In this document: piece by piece, positions 43,514-52,690 of the stretch | How positions within the stretch are numbered: the stretch's first letter is position 1 | How the letters are laid out: each line of letters begins with the position of its first letter | Origin: JAVBMP01 sp031552195 | GTDB taxonomy: Bacteria; Desulfobacterota; Desulfovibrionia; Desulfovibrionales; Desulfovibrionaceae | DNA: 64,000 bases | NCBI GenBank assembly: GCA_031552195.1 | Contig: JAVBMT010000006.1 | Span: forward strand, 11,117 to 75,116 | Direction: 5' to 3' | Notes under the pieces: model-generated | Databases searched by the model: none | What the model was told of the DNA's origin: nothing | Seen by the model: only the letters and a program-made list of their open reading frames with translations | Position numbers and translations under genes: made by a program

Positions 43514-44116
43514 ATGCCGATACCAATGGTTATAGAGACTACAGGCCGCGTTGAACGAGCTTATGATATATATTCACGCCTGCTTAAAGATCGCATAATC
43601 CTGCTTGGCGAGGGCGTTGACGACCACGTCGCCTCCCTGGTTTGCGCCCAGTTGCTTTTTCTGGAATCAGAAGACCCGGAAAAGGAGATATATCTCTATA
43701 TAAACTCTCCGGGCGGGGTGGTTACCGCCGGCATGGCCATTTACGACACCATGCAGTACATCAGTTCGCCTGTGGCGACCTTGTGCATGGGCCAGGCCGC
43801 CAGCATGGGGGCCTTGCTGCTTTGCGCCGGAGCGCCAGGCATGCGCTACGCCCTGCCGAACAGCCGCATAATGATCCATCAGCCCTCCGGAGGCTTCCGC
43901 GGCCAGGCTACGGACATAGACATTCACGCGCGCGAGGTTTTGCGCATGAAAGACTCCTTGAACCATATCATGGCCAGTCACTGCGGCCAGCCGGTTGATG
44001 TGGTGGCCGCGCAAACCGAGCGCGACAATTTTATGAGCGCTGAGGAAGCCGTCAAGTTCGGCCTGATCGACCGGGTGCTTGTCTCGCGCAACGATCTGGC
44101 CGGTGAAACCAAGTAA
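43514..44116 (+). CDS. clpP: ATP-dependent Clp protease proteolytic subunit ClpP
   Basis: A 200-residue self-compartmentalising serine protease. The catalytic triad is Ser97 (GQAASMGALLL), His122 (IMIHQPSGG) and Asp171 (ERDNFMSAEEA). The N-terminal MPIPMVIETTGRVERAYDIY is the usual propeptide/loop start, with AGGA upstream. The frame is open 39 codons earlier without family resemblance. clpX follows after 18 bp; ClpX feeds unfolded substrate into the ClpP 14-mer. Confidence 0.97.
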   Translation: MPIPMVIETTGRVERAYDIYSRLLKDRIILLGEGVDDHVASLVCAQLLFLESEDPEKEIYLYINSPGGVVTAGMAIYDTMQYISSPVATLCMGQAASMGALLLCAGAPGMRYALPNSRIMIHQPSGGFRGQATDIDIHAREVLRMKDSLNHIMASHCGQPVDVVAAQTERDNFMSAEEAVKFGLIDRVLVSRNDLAGETK

Positions 44117-44134
44117 ACTTTTTCAGGGTGCCTC

Positions 44135-45391
44135 ATGTCCAAACAGAACGATTTCCAACCGGAAGGCGCGGTAAGCTGCTCTTTTTGCGGTAAAACGGAA
44201 GAGCAGGCGCGCCGCCTCATATCCGCGCACGCCGGTGTGGCTATTTGCGAAGAATGCGTAAAGCTTTGCAATGAGATTATGCTCGACCAGACCAAGGAAG
44301 AGGTGCGTGAATCCGGCAACCTGCTTTCCCCGGCTGAAATAAAAAGCAAGCTCGACGAATATGTCATCGGGCAAAACCAGGCCAAGAAAATATTGGCGGT
44401 CGCGGTTTACAACCATTACAAGCGCGTTTTCTTCGGAGGAGAACTCGGCCCGGACGTTGAGCTGGAAAAAAGCAACATCCTGCTGGTGGGTCCTTCCGGC
44501 AGCGGCAAGACCCTGCTGGCGAAAACCCTGGCCAGGGTTCTAAAGGTTCCTTTCGCCATAGCGGACGCCACCACCTTGACCGAGGCCGGTTATGTGGGCG
44601 AAGACGTGGAAAACATCCTCGTCCAGCTTCTGCAGAACGCGGATTACGACCTTGAAGCCGCCGGAAAAGGCATCATTTACATTGACGAAATAGATAAAAT
44701 AGCGCGCAAGGGAGACAGCCCCTCCATCACCCGCGACGTTTCCGGCGAGGGTGTGCAACAGGCCCTTCTGAAAATAATTGAAGGCACGGAAGCCAACATT
44801 CCCCCCAAGGGCGGGCGCAAGCACCCGCAGCAGGAATATATACGCCTGAACACATCGAACATCCTGTTCATTCTGGGCGGGGCCTTCGTCGGGCTGGATA
44901 AAATCGTGGAGCAACGCAGCCGGGGCCGTTCGCTCGGTTTCGGGGCCAAGATAGAAAGCGCCGGCAAAGAAACCGACTTCCTCGCCAAGGTGCATACCAA
45001 CGACCTGGTCAAATTCGGCCTGATTCCGGAATTCGTCGGCCGCATCCCGGTTGTGACCTACGTTGAGGAACTGACGGAAGATGATTTGATCCGCGTGCTT
45101 ACGGAACCTAAAAACGCTTTGGTCAAGCAGTATCAGAAACTGTTCGAGCTTGACGGCGTTAATTTGCGCTTCACGCAAGACGCCCTCAAGGCCATTGCGG
45201 GCAAAGCCACAGAGCGTAAAACCGGCGCGCGCGGCCTGCGCAACGTCATAGAAAGCGCCATGCTCGATATCATGTATGACCTTCCGACGCACCATGGAAT
45301 CAAGGAGTGCGTGATCAACGCGGCGGTTATCGATGGGGAAAAAGAACCCATCTATATCTACGACTCCGAGGACGAGCAGAACGCGGGATAA
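44135..45391 (+). CDS. clpX: ATP-dependent Clp protease ATP-binding subunit ClpX
   Basis: A 418-residue AAA+ unfoldase. The N-terminal zinc domain has Cys15, Cys18, Cys38 and Cys41 (CSFCGK, CEECVKLC). Walker A GPSGSGKT is at 119-126 and Walker B IIYIDEIDKIA follows. The RSRGRSLGFGAKI and GLIPEFVGRIPVV segments are characteristic, with a normal C-terminal small domain. In many relatives lon follows clpX; here an unrelated GT-like gene does. Confidence 0.97.
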   Translation: MSKQNDFQPEGAVSCSFCGKTEEQARRLISAHAGVAICEECVKLCNEIMLDQTKEEVRESGNLLSPAEIKSKLDEYVIGQNQAKKILAVAVYNHYKRVFFGGELGPDVELEKSNILLVGPSGSGKTLLAKTLARVLKVPFAIADATTLTEAGYVGEDVENILVQLLQNADYDLEAAGKGIIYIDEIDKIARKGDSPSITRDVSGEGVQQALLKIIEGTEANIPPKGGRKHPQQEYIRLNTSNILFILGGAFVGLDKIVEQRSRGRSLGFGAKIESAGKETDFLAKVHTNDLVKFGLIPEFVGRIPVVTYVEELTEDDLIRVLTEPKNALVKQYQKLFELDGVNLRFTQDALKAIAGKATERKTGARGLRNVIESAMLDIMYDLPTHHGIKECVINAAVIDGEKEPIYIYDSEDEQNAG

Positions 45392-45516
45392 TTCGGCTTT
45401 CGGCAGGTTTGAATTATGAATTGACCAGCCGGAGGCGAATGCCCGCAAGCTGGCGGCGCTTCGGCCTTTGAAGGAACAAACAGCTTCAAGCCGGCAACAG
45501 TAGCCGGAGCAAGAAT

Positions 45517-46506
45517 ATGCCGCAACCTTCACCCACCGCTCCCACCGTTGACGTCGCTCTGAATATTTTTGCGCGCCCTTACCAGACGGCCCTCAGCCTG
45601 ATTTCTCTGCTGCGCGTTTCCGACGCCCGCATCGGAAAGATCTTCCTTCAGTTCGAACCTTACGGATCAGCCTACGACAAGGTGCAGCCATATATTATGG
45701 CCGATTACCTGGGCGACAGGGCCGTCGTGCATCAGCCGGAAATCTGGATAAGCTGCGACGCGGTAGACCAAAACCGTTTGGACGATCCGGCCTACCGCCT
45801 GTCGGTGCGCTATCAGCACGCCTTCGAAGCCAGCCGCGCCAAATATCTTTTTATCACCCACAACGATGTGCTGTTCAAAAAAGACCTGATCGGGGCGATG
45901 CTGGATAATATAGGCGACGCTTTCGCCATAGGGCAGGTCGGGCAATGCTGGAACTGCCCGGCATGCAATGCCGGGGCCGTGCGCGCGGCCGGGCTGGGCG
46001 AAACCCCCTGCGCGCCGGAACGCTACGCGGAATTCAGGCCTGATCTCGCTTCATTACAGCGTCTTTATCAATGCGCGGCCGAGCGCGGCGTGTTCGTGCG
46101 CTCTTACGCCCCCGGTTTCGCCGATTATTACAATGACGGCGCATCCCGCGCCCAGGCCTGGCCTTTGCCGGAATGCCGGGTGAATGAATGGGGCTGCCTG
46201 ATAAACCTCGACATTTGCCGCGAACATGTAATGCCGCACGGCAAGATACTTCCTTTCGGAGCTTACCTGCCTTGCGGCCCTGACACCTGCCTGGATATTT
46301 CCGTGCCATGGTTCAGGGGCTTGCACCGCCTGGGCCTGCGGGCCAAACATATGGATATCAGCCCTTATCTCACCCATTGGGTGGGAAGCGACAAAACGAC
46401 GGAACGCCGCTACGTGCTGTCTGAAGACAACGCGCGCGGCATTCTGCTCAAATCGTTCAAGCCGTTTGTGGAATGGTGCGCTCAGCGGAAGAACAACCTG
46501 TTTTAA
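45517..46506 (+). CDS. glycosyltransferase-like conserved protein
   Basis: A 329-residue soluble protein I cannot place firmly. The opening VDVALNIFARPYQTALSLIS followed by a short-residue strand, and KYLFITHNDVLFKKDLIGAM in the middle, look like a GT-A fold in which THNDVLF occupies the place of the DxD strand. Cys-rich CWNCPACNAG near 148 and PCGPDTCLDIS are unusual and could bind metal. No signal or TM segment. GGAG lies eight bases before the ATG. Position right after clpX suggests no functional tie. Alternatives include a surface-glycan modifying enzyme. Confidence 0.6.
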   Translation: MPQPSPTAPTVDVALNIFARPYQTALSLISLLRVSDARIGKIFLQFEPYGSAYDKVQPYIMADYLGDRAVVHQPEIWISCDAVDQNRLDDPAYRLSVRYQHAFEASRAKYLFITHNDVLFKKDLIGAMLDNIGDAFAIGQVGQCWNCPACNAGAVRAAGLGETPCAPERYAEFRPDLASLQRLYQCAAERGVFVRSYAPGFADYYNDGASRAQAWPLPECRVNEWGCLINLDICREHVMPHGKILPFGAYLPCGPDTCLDISVPWFRGLHRLGLRAKHMDISPYLTHWVGSDKTTERRYVLSEDNARGILLKSFKPFVEWCAQRKNNLF

Positions 46507-46580
46507 AGCCTGTCTTCCATTTAGACTATTCCGCCGTAACCGCCGTCAGGCTATTTTCCGGTTTCGTTTTTTTCTCCGGC

Positions 46581-48011
46581 CTACCAGAATTCAGAACGTT
46601 CCTTGTATATTTTTTCGAAACGTCCCAGCTTGGCCTTTTCGTCGGCGTTAAGCGCGTATTCTTTTGCTTTTTCAGAATATTGCTTGGTTTTAGGCTTGTT
46701 GTTGGCGTAAAGATAGCAGTAGGCCATGTGCAGATGCGCCTCAAAAAGTTTTTTCTCCTGCCCGAGCGACTGGGCGTAGTAGTAATGCACCTCGGAATCT
46801 TCCGGCAGAACGTTGAGAATTTCCCGGTAGTAACGGCTGGCGTCCTTGTTGTTTCCGCCTTCAGACAGCATGCGGGCCAGAAAGAATTTGGCTATATAGT
46901 CGCCGGGGTTGGACAAAACGGCTTGCTGCAAATACTTCGCCCCCTTGGCGCTGTTGCCGCGCGTGTAGTTGAAAACGCCTGCCTCGCGCATTATAAGCTC
47001 GCTTTTCGGGGAACAGGCCAAAGCCTGCTCGAAATAATCCTCGCCTTCCTTAACCTCATTGATGCGCCCGCTTAAAATACCCAGGCCCATCAGGGCGTTG
47101 CAACGGTTTGGGCCGTCGAGCTGGGCCATGAAAGCCTGTTTGGCCGGGGCGGGGTCGGAGAAATTGGCCCTTACCAGAGCCTGAATGCGCAAAAATTCGG
47201 CGTCGTCATTCTTCCGCTGGCGCAACTTGAGCGGCAGGGCGTTTATTCTGGCCTGCAAATCGCTGATGCGCGTCGACATGGCGGGGTGGGTGGAAAGGTA
47301 AGACGGTATTTCACTTCCCCCAGCCGTCCACTGTTTTTGCTGCAATATCTTGAATGAATCCACAAGGCCCTGGGGCGGGTAACCGGCGGCAATCAGGTAG
47401 CCTATCCCGACCTGGTCGGCATCGGATTCATCGCTGCGGCTGTAATTCAGCATAGCGGTTTGCGTGGCGGCCATGCTGCCGACTATGGCCGCCTGCCCGG
47501 CGTCGCCTCCGAGAAAGGCTCCGGCCAGCATGCCGAGCAGGGCGAAAATGCCCATTTTCTGGCTTTTTTCAATATTATGGGCGACGTGGCGCTGTGTGAC
47601 GTGGGCCATTTCGTGGGCCAGAACTCCGGCCAGTTCCGACTCATGCTCCATGGCCATGATAAGCCCGGTGTGCACGAACACATAGCCGCCGGGCGTGGCG
47701 AAGGCGTTCACGGCATTATGCCTGATTACGCTGACCTGAAATGGGAATATCTGCTGAGGCAACCCGGCTGAAAGGCGGTTCACCACTTTTTCCACATAGG
47801 CGACTATTTCCGGATCAAGCACCAGAGGCAGGCGCGAACGCACCAGGATATTGAATTTGCGGCCAAGTTCGGCTTCATCTTTAATGGTGAAATCGCCAAA
47901 AGCCCCGTTAGTTGTGAGGGGCCACGCGAAAATCAGGCTGAAGAAAAGCGGAAAAACGGCAAGGAATTTTATGGCCGGGCAACGGAAAAAAGACGTGTGT
48001 TTTTTACGCAT
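46581..48011 (-). CDS. bepA: BepA/YfgC-like M48 metalloprotease with TPR repeats
   Basis: A 476-residue periplasmic zinc protease. The signal sequence is at about 12-35 (AIKFLAVFPLFFSLIFAWPL). The M48 catalytic motif HEMAH is at 133-137, with the downstream Glu ligand in SRSDESDADQVGIGYL. A C-terminal TPR array of about five repeats spans 285-460. E. coli BepA degrades misassembled LptD/BamA and guides outer-membrane assembly; a similar role is likely. The ATG at 48011 has AGAGG ten bases upstream; an ATG 16 codons earlier is less well placed. Convergence with the GT-like gene is 74 bp apart. Single gene. Confidence 0.88.
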   Translation of the reverse strand: MRKKHTSFFRCPAIKFLAVFPLFFSLIFAWPLTTNGAFGDFTIKDEAELGRKFNILVRSRLPLVLDPEIVAYVEKVVNRLSAGLPQQIFPFQVSVIRHNAVNAFATPGGYVFVHTGLIMAMEHESELAGVLAHEMAHVTQRHVAHNIEKSQKMGIFALLGMLAGAFLGGDAGQAAIVGSMAATQTAMLNYSRSDESDADQVGIGYLIAAGYPPQGLVDSFKILQQKQWTAGGSEIPSYLSTHPAMSTRISDLQARINALPLKLRQRKNDDAEFLRIQALVRANFSDPAPAKQAFMAQLDGPNRCNALMGLGILSGRINEVKEGEDYFEQALACSPKSELIMREAGVFNYTRGNSAKGAKYLQQAVLSNPGDYIAKFFLARMLSEGGNNKDASRYYREILNVLPEDSEVHYYYAQSLGQEKKLFEAHLHMAYCYLYANNKPKTKQYSEKAKEYALNADEKAKLGRFEKIYKERSEFW

Positions 48012-48081
48012 GGATGTCTGACCTCTAGTTACTATAAGCGCTGTCCGCCGCGCTGGCAAGAAAATATCGGCAAACTGAACT

Positions 48082-48125
48082 AAAAAAATCAGAGGCCGGG
48101 TTTAAATCCGGCCTCTGATTTTTTT
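48082..48125 (-). terminator. bidirectional terminator-like hairpin after the VWA gene
   Basis: An 18-bp perfect stem, AAAAAAATCAGAGGCCGG (48082-48099) with 48108-48125, and an 8-nt loop. The T7 on either strand makes it function for the leftward VWA transcript (stop at 48144). Confidence 0.9.
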
Positions 48126-48143
48126 GGCAATGAATCTCTGTTG

Positions 48144-49721
48144 TTATTTTATCAGGTTCAAGGCTTTCTGGGTGTCTTGCCCGCTTATGCCGTCAACCGT
48201 CATTGATGAGGATTTCTGGAAGGCCTTGACCGCTTCTTCGGTGGCGGCGTCATAAACGCCGTTCACTTCGCCTTTATAAAAACCTTTGTCTTTAAGGGCG
48301 GTTTGCAGTTTTTCAACCATGAAGCCCTTGTCTCCGGGCTGCAGCATCAGGCTTTGCTTGCTGCCTTTGGCGCTCATGTAATAGCCGCTTTTGCTGGCCT
48401 TGACCATTTCCTTCTGCAGGGCCACGTCCGAGGCTGCTTTATCAAGCTTGGCGTCGGCGTCTTCCATCTGGATTATTTTATTATCCAGAACGGCACTTTT
48501 AGGAGCATTCTGGAGAATTTGCTTGTTCTGCTGCATTATTTTTTTGGCGTTTTCCGTGTTGCCTTTTTCCATTTCCTGCATGGCGGCGACCTGGGCTTCA
48601 TCAGCGGCCAGCAGCAGGGCTTCGTCGCGCACCGGGGCGATTTCTTTCTCGGCGTTCTTGGCCAGCTCATCCGCTTTGGCTTTGTTTTCTACTACCCGCA
48701 TTTCAAGCGGAAGAGCCGAGGTTTGTTCCTTGCCGCTTTCCGGATCTTTATAGTTGAGGCGCACCTGGCCGAGATTCTGCGCGGTTTGCCCGTCTTTCGG
48801 CGTTACAGCCATGCGCAGCATGATCTGGCGTTTTTCGCCTGAATACATGTCTCCGCTTTCAATTTCGGTTTTTCCGTTGGCGTTTACCGTGCTGTAGCCG
48901 TAAATTTTCACGTCTTTAACCGCGGCATCCGGTTCGAATTCTATTTTTATGGCGCTGGTGGCCATGTTCATGCTTCTGTCCAGTTCCTGCTTGAAAACCA
49001 TGGGCAGGTCTTCAGAGTCTTTAATATAGTAATAAACGCCGCCCCCGCGCTGGGCCAGAAGCTGCATGAGGTTTTCGTCATAGTCCAGGCCGAGGCCGAC
49101 CGAAGAAACGGCGACACCTTTATTTTTGGCTTTCGCGCCAATTTCAGCGACCAGTTCGCCGTTGGTCACCCCCCGGTTGGCCAGGCCGTCAGAGAGCAGA
49201 ATTACTTTTTTGCTTCCCGTTTTGCCGTTTTGGGCGGAAAGCTGCTTCACGCCGGCCTCAAGCCCGCCGGAAAGGTTGGTGTAGTCGGTGGGCGTGAGCG
49301 AGTCGAGCAGGGCGATAATGCTTGCTTTATCCGTGACCGGCGCAAGGGGGCGCAGTACGGAAACGTTTGAGGCGTATGCGACTATGGCCAGTTGGTCTTT
49401 TTCATCCAGGGCGTTGACCAGGGTTTTTCCGGCTTTTATGGCGTAATTGAGTTTTTTGTCTTCGCTCATCGAGCCGGAGCGGTCTATCACCAGGCTGACC
49501 GCCACCGGTGAGCGCGTTTCCTGCGGTTTAACCACCGGAGCCGTAATTTGCACCAGAACGTTGATAACCGTGCTGTCGCCGGCGGCAAGGGCCGCGTTGT
49601 CATATTTTCCGTCCAGCGTAATTTCCTGCGCCTGTGCCGGAGAAACTTGCCAGCAGAAGGCCATGGCGCAAATAAGCAATAAAAACAGGCTGCAATGCCG
49701 TAAATTTGAAAATTTAAACAT
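48144..49721 (-). CDS. secreted von Willebrand factor A protein with C-terminal peptidoglycan-binding domain
   Basis: A 525-residue envelope protein. The signal peptide is residues 1-31 (LFLLLICAMAFCWQVSPAQA). A VWA domain (about 72-245) carries the MIDAS motif DRSGSMS at 80-86 plus TPTDYTNLSGG. An Ala/Glu/Lys coiled-coil segment (about 345-440) follows. A C-terminal PG_binding_1 domain (about 460-525: GDKGFMVEKLQTALKDKGFY) should hold it to the wall. VWA/MIDAS domains bind partners through metal. AAAGGG lies seven bases before the ATG at 49721; upstream in-frame codons run into the tRNA-Gly gene and are not used. The pairing of VWA with a peptidoglycan anchor suggests a wall-tethered adhesion or scaffold. 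Confidence 0.85.
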   Translation of the reverse strand: MFKFSNLRHCSLFLLLICAMAFCWQVSPAQAQEITLDGKYDNAALAAGDSTVINVLVQITAPVVKPQETRSPVAVSLVIDRSGSMSEDKKLNYAIKAGKTLVNALDEKDQLAIVAYASNVSVLRPLAPVTDKASIIALLDSLTPTDYTNLSGGLEAGVKQLSAQNGKTGSKKVILLSDGLANRGVTNGELVAEIGAKAKNKGVAVSSVGLGLDYDENLMQLLAQRGGGVYYYIKDSEDLPMVFKQELDRSMNMATSAIKIEFEPDAAVKDVKIYGYSTVNANGKTEIESGDMYSGEKRQIMLRMAVTPKDGQTAQNLGQVRLNYKDPESGKEQTSALPLEMRVVENKAKADELAKNAEKEIAPVRDEALLLAADEAQVAAMQEMEKGNTENAKKIMQQNKQILQNAPKSAVLDNKIIQMEDADAKLDKAASDVALQKEMVKASKSGYYMSAKGSKQSLMLQPGDKGFMVEKLQTALKDKGFYKGEVNGVYDAATEEAVKAFQKSSSMTVDGISGQDTQKALNLIK

Positions 49722-49840
49722 TATGAAACCCTTTGCAATGATGCTGTTGGCGGGCGTTTCACGAACCCGGTTGGAAAAAAGCCCGGCAGGCATATTGGTA
49801 GATAAATGGCGCGCCGGGCTGAAAAGGCGAGAAAAAGCAA

Positions 49841-49910
49841 AACAGCCAATCCGCTCCAGCCCTCTTAAACGTTGCAGCGTTAGAGTCAAGGCTGTGCCGG
49901 GTTGGCTGTT
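49841..49910 (-). terminator. probable terminator of the tRNA Gly-Cys-Gly operon
   Basis: AACAGCCAA (minus-strand first arm from 49910) pairs with TTGGCTGTT (second arm 49849-49841) with a 52-nt loop that can fold further; TTTTGCTTTTT follows. It begins ten bases after the last tRNA. Confidence 0.55.
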
Positions 49911-49917
49911 CAGAAAA

Positions 49918-49998
<81 letters not shown>

Positions 49999-49999
49999 A

Positions 50000-50073
<74 letters not shown>

Positions 50074-50105
50074 ATCCGCCGCAAGCGGCTGTTTCGCTTT
50101 GAAAA

Positions 50106-50182
<77 letters not shown>

Positions 50183-50391
50183 TCAGCGCAGAGAAGCTAT
50201 TTAATCTACTTGCCGTTTCGTGTCAACTGCCGTGGAGAAAAAATAATTTTCACCTTCCGCCGCGCGCTGTGCGCATGGGTTAATTATATTGATTCTGTTT
50301 CAAATTAAGGGTAAAATAATTCATAAGCATTATTGTTTGCGATAATTTTACATTGGTTATCTTTTTAAAAAGCATCAAATCGGGCGGGAGC

Positions 50392-51999
50392 ATGGAATCG
50401 ACTTTTAGCAAATTTTTGACTAGCGACCTTGAAACAAGGCTTATAAGAACCCTTATTGACAACACTCCGGTCGCCTATATAATTCTAGATAAAGATTATC
50501 GCATTTATTACATAAACGATAATTTTCTCAAATTGCGCAAGCTGGATCCTGAACTGACCCTGGGGGAACTGTGTTACAATATTTCCAACAAGGGCGTGCC
50601 CTGCCGTCAGTGCGCGGTGAAAAAAGCCCTGCAAACCGGTGAAAAAGCCTTCATTACAAGGCGAGACACCCTGCCTGACGGTTCCACCAAGTTTATCGAC
50701 GATTACGCCATTCCACTGCTTAAAGATGATAAGGGCGAGGTGCAGTTCGTTCTGGAGATCATGGTGGACCGCACGGTGGAAATGCGCTCCCGCGAGCAGC
50801 GCGACGCCGACTATGACGAAATTTTGAGCATCCTGTCTTCCCTGCTGGACGCGAAAGACAGTTACACCGCAACGCATTCCAGCAGCGTGCGCACCGTGGC
50901 CTTCGCTCTTGCCAAAGCCATGAACCTTCCCCGGCAGGAAATTTTCGACATCGCCATGGCCGCCAGCCTGCACGATATCGGCAAGGTGCGCATTCCGGAT
51001 TCCATCATAAACAAGCCTGGCCGCCTGACCGAGGAAGAGTTCCATATTATTCAGGGGCACCCCAAAGTGTCTTACGATATGGTGGCCGACCTTTCCAGCT
51101 TTGAAAACATTAAAAATATAGTGCGCGGCCACCACGAGCGCTATGACGGACGCGGCTACCCCGACGGGCTCGCGGGCGCAGCCATTCCGCTCGGAGCCAG
51201 AATCGTCGCGGTGGCTGACACATATGACGCCATAACGTCCACCCGTTCTTACAGGAAAGCCCTTACGCACGAATTCGCCCTTGAGGAGATAGCCAAAGGG
51301 GCCGGGGAACAGTTTGACCCGGAAATCGTCCGGATTTTTCTGAACATGGATTTTAACGCCGACGGCGTCCTGGAAATAGGCGCTGAGCAAAGCCAGACCA
51401 TAGACAGGGTTATTGAGGCTCCGTCCATGAAATCGGAAAAAAATGTTGTTTCCTTTGCGGGAGAAGCCAGGAAAAAGATCAACCTTGACGCCTTCGTCCA
51501 GAAGATTTTCGACAATACCCCTTGCGGCTATGTGCTTATGAATACGGACCGCAGGGTTCTTTACGCCAGTAAATATTTTCTTGATTACATGGGCCTGGCG
51601 GAAGAAGGGGTGATAAACCGCAGGTGCTACCAGATAGCCACTGAAGACGGTATTCCATGTTCCCCCTGCGCCATTGAGCTTTCGCTTAAAAGCGGCAAGC
51701 CGGAATATATGCGCATGACGCAAAAAACCAATAACGGCTGGAAAACTTTCGATCTTTACGGCATGCCTCTGGCCGGGCAGAACGGCAAAGTTGAAAACGT
51801 CATTGAAATAATCATTGACCGTACGGAAGAGGTTCTGCTGGAAAAAAGGCGTGAGGAAGACTTTACGACCCTTATCGACACCCTGACCGGAATTCTTGAA
51901 GAGCAGGAGCGCGAAGCGGAAAAACCCGAACTTTCCGGGCATATCGTCGCCCTGCGCGACCGTTTGAAAATGCTCATGGCCAAAGGCCTGGGCGGCTGA
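50392..51999 (+). CDS. PAS-HD-GYP-PAS signalling protein, probable c-di-GMP phosphodiesterase
   Basis: A 535-residue cytoplasmic protein. PAS1 (about 15-130) has Cys61, Cys71 and Cys74 (CYNISNKGVPCRQC). HD-GYP (about 145-320) has HDIGK at 194-198 and HHERYDGRGYPDG at 247-259, with all metal ligands of active c-di-GMP phosphodiesterases intact. PAS2 (about 365-480) repeats the pattern with Cys412, Cys423 and Cys426 (CYQIATEDGIPCSPC). A C-terminal coiled coil (480-535) follows. The matching C-x9/10-C-x2-C triads in both PAS domains suggest metal, Fe-S or haem sensing. GGGAG precedes the ATG at 50392; the frame is open 13 codons earlier. PAS-flanked on both sides is uncommon. tag follows 61 bp on. 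Confidence 0.92.
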   Translation: MESTFSKFLTSDLETRLIRTLIDNTPVAYIILDKDYRIYYINDNFLKLRKLDPELTLGELCYNISNKGVPCRQCAVKKALQTGEKAFITRRDTLPDGSTKFIDDYAIPLLKDDKGEVQFVLEIMVDRTVEMRSREQRDADYDEILSILSSLLDAKDSYTATHSSSVRTVAFALAKAMNLPRQEIFDIAMAASLHDIGKVRIPDSIINKPGRLTEEEFHIIQGHPKVSYDMVADLSSFENIKNIVRGHHERYDGRGYPDGLAGAAIPLGARIVAVADTYDAITSTRSYRKALTHEFALEEIAKGAGEQFDPEIVRIFLNMDFNADGVLEIGAEQSQTIDRVIEAPSMKSEKNVVSFAGEARKKINLDAFVQKIFDNTPCGYVLMNTDRRVLYASKYFLDYMGLAEEGVINRRCYQIATEDGIPCSPCAIELSLKSGKPEYMRMTQKTNNGWKTFDLYGMPLAGQNGKVENVIEIIIDRTEEVLLEKRREEDFTTLIDTLTGILEEQEREAEKPELSGHIVALRDRLKMLMAKGLGG

Positions 52000-52060
52000 C
52001 ACGCTACGAAGGCGGAGTTTCCGCGCTGACAGCCTTCCGGCGCGTGCGACAGGAGCTTGC

Positions 52061-52633
52061 ATGGCAGAACCGCTCCGTTGTCCCTGGTGCGAACGCTCCG
52101 AACTTGAACGCGCTTACCACGATGAGGAATGGGGCGTGCCAAGGTTCGGAGACGGGGAAATCTTTGAATTCCTGACGCTTGAATCGGCCCAGGCCGGTCT
52201 TTCCTGGCTGACTATCCTGAAAAAACGCGAAAATTACCGGCAGGCCTTTGCCGGTTTTGACCCTTTGGCCGTGGCGGCTTTCACCCAAACCGAGGTTGAC
52301 CGTCTTATGCAAAACCCCGGCATTGTGCGCAACCGCAAAAAAATAGAGGCGGCGGTTAGGAACGCGCGCCGCTTTTGCGAACTTGCGGCCAAACACGGTT
52401 CTTTCAGCCGCTGGATATGGGGTTTTGTCGACGGGCGGCCCTTGGTGAATTATTGGGAACGGCAGGAACAGCTGCCGGTCTCCACTCCGCTTTCGGAAAA
52501 AATATCCAACGAAATGAAAAGGCTTGGTTTTTCCTTTCTGGGGCCGACCGTTATTTACGCGCATATGCAGGCTTCCGGCATGGTGAACGACCATTTGGTG
52601 CATTGCTTCCGGCACAGCCAGGTCCAAGGCTGA
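52061..52633 (+). CDS. tag: DNA-3-methyladenine glycosylase I
   Basis: A 190-residue base-excision repair enzyme removing 3-methyladenine. Matches E. coli Tag: MAEPLRCPWC (Cys7), AYHDEEWG (His20), the catalytic segment FEFLTLESAQAGLSW, YWERQEQLPVSTPLS, and the second zinc pair in NDHLVHCFRH. AGGAG is seven bases upstream. It converges on the hybrid kinase, 57 bp apart. Together with ogt and dinB the window is well stocked in alkylation-damage functions, though unlinked. Confidence 0.93.
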   Translation: MAEPLRCPWCERSELERAYHDEEWGVPRFGDGEIFEFLTLESAQAGLSWLTILKKRENYRQAFAGFDPLAVAAFTQTEVDRLMQNPGIVRNRKKIEAAVRNARRFCELAAKHGSFSRWIWGFVDGRPLVNYWERQEQLPVSTPLSEKISNEMKRLGFSFLGPTVIYAHMQASGMVNDHLVHCFRHSQVQG

Positions 52634-52690
52634 ATTCAGGCCATGCAACGGCGCGGTTGAATGCGACATTTCAACCCCGCAAGGATCTTT

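Noticed and set aside
50485..52062. A 525-codon frame opposite the HD-GYP gene
   Set aside because: The HD-GYP gene has intact catalytic motifs; the antisense frame is a codon-bias shadow.
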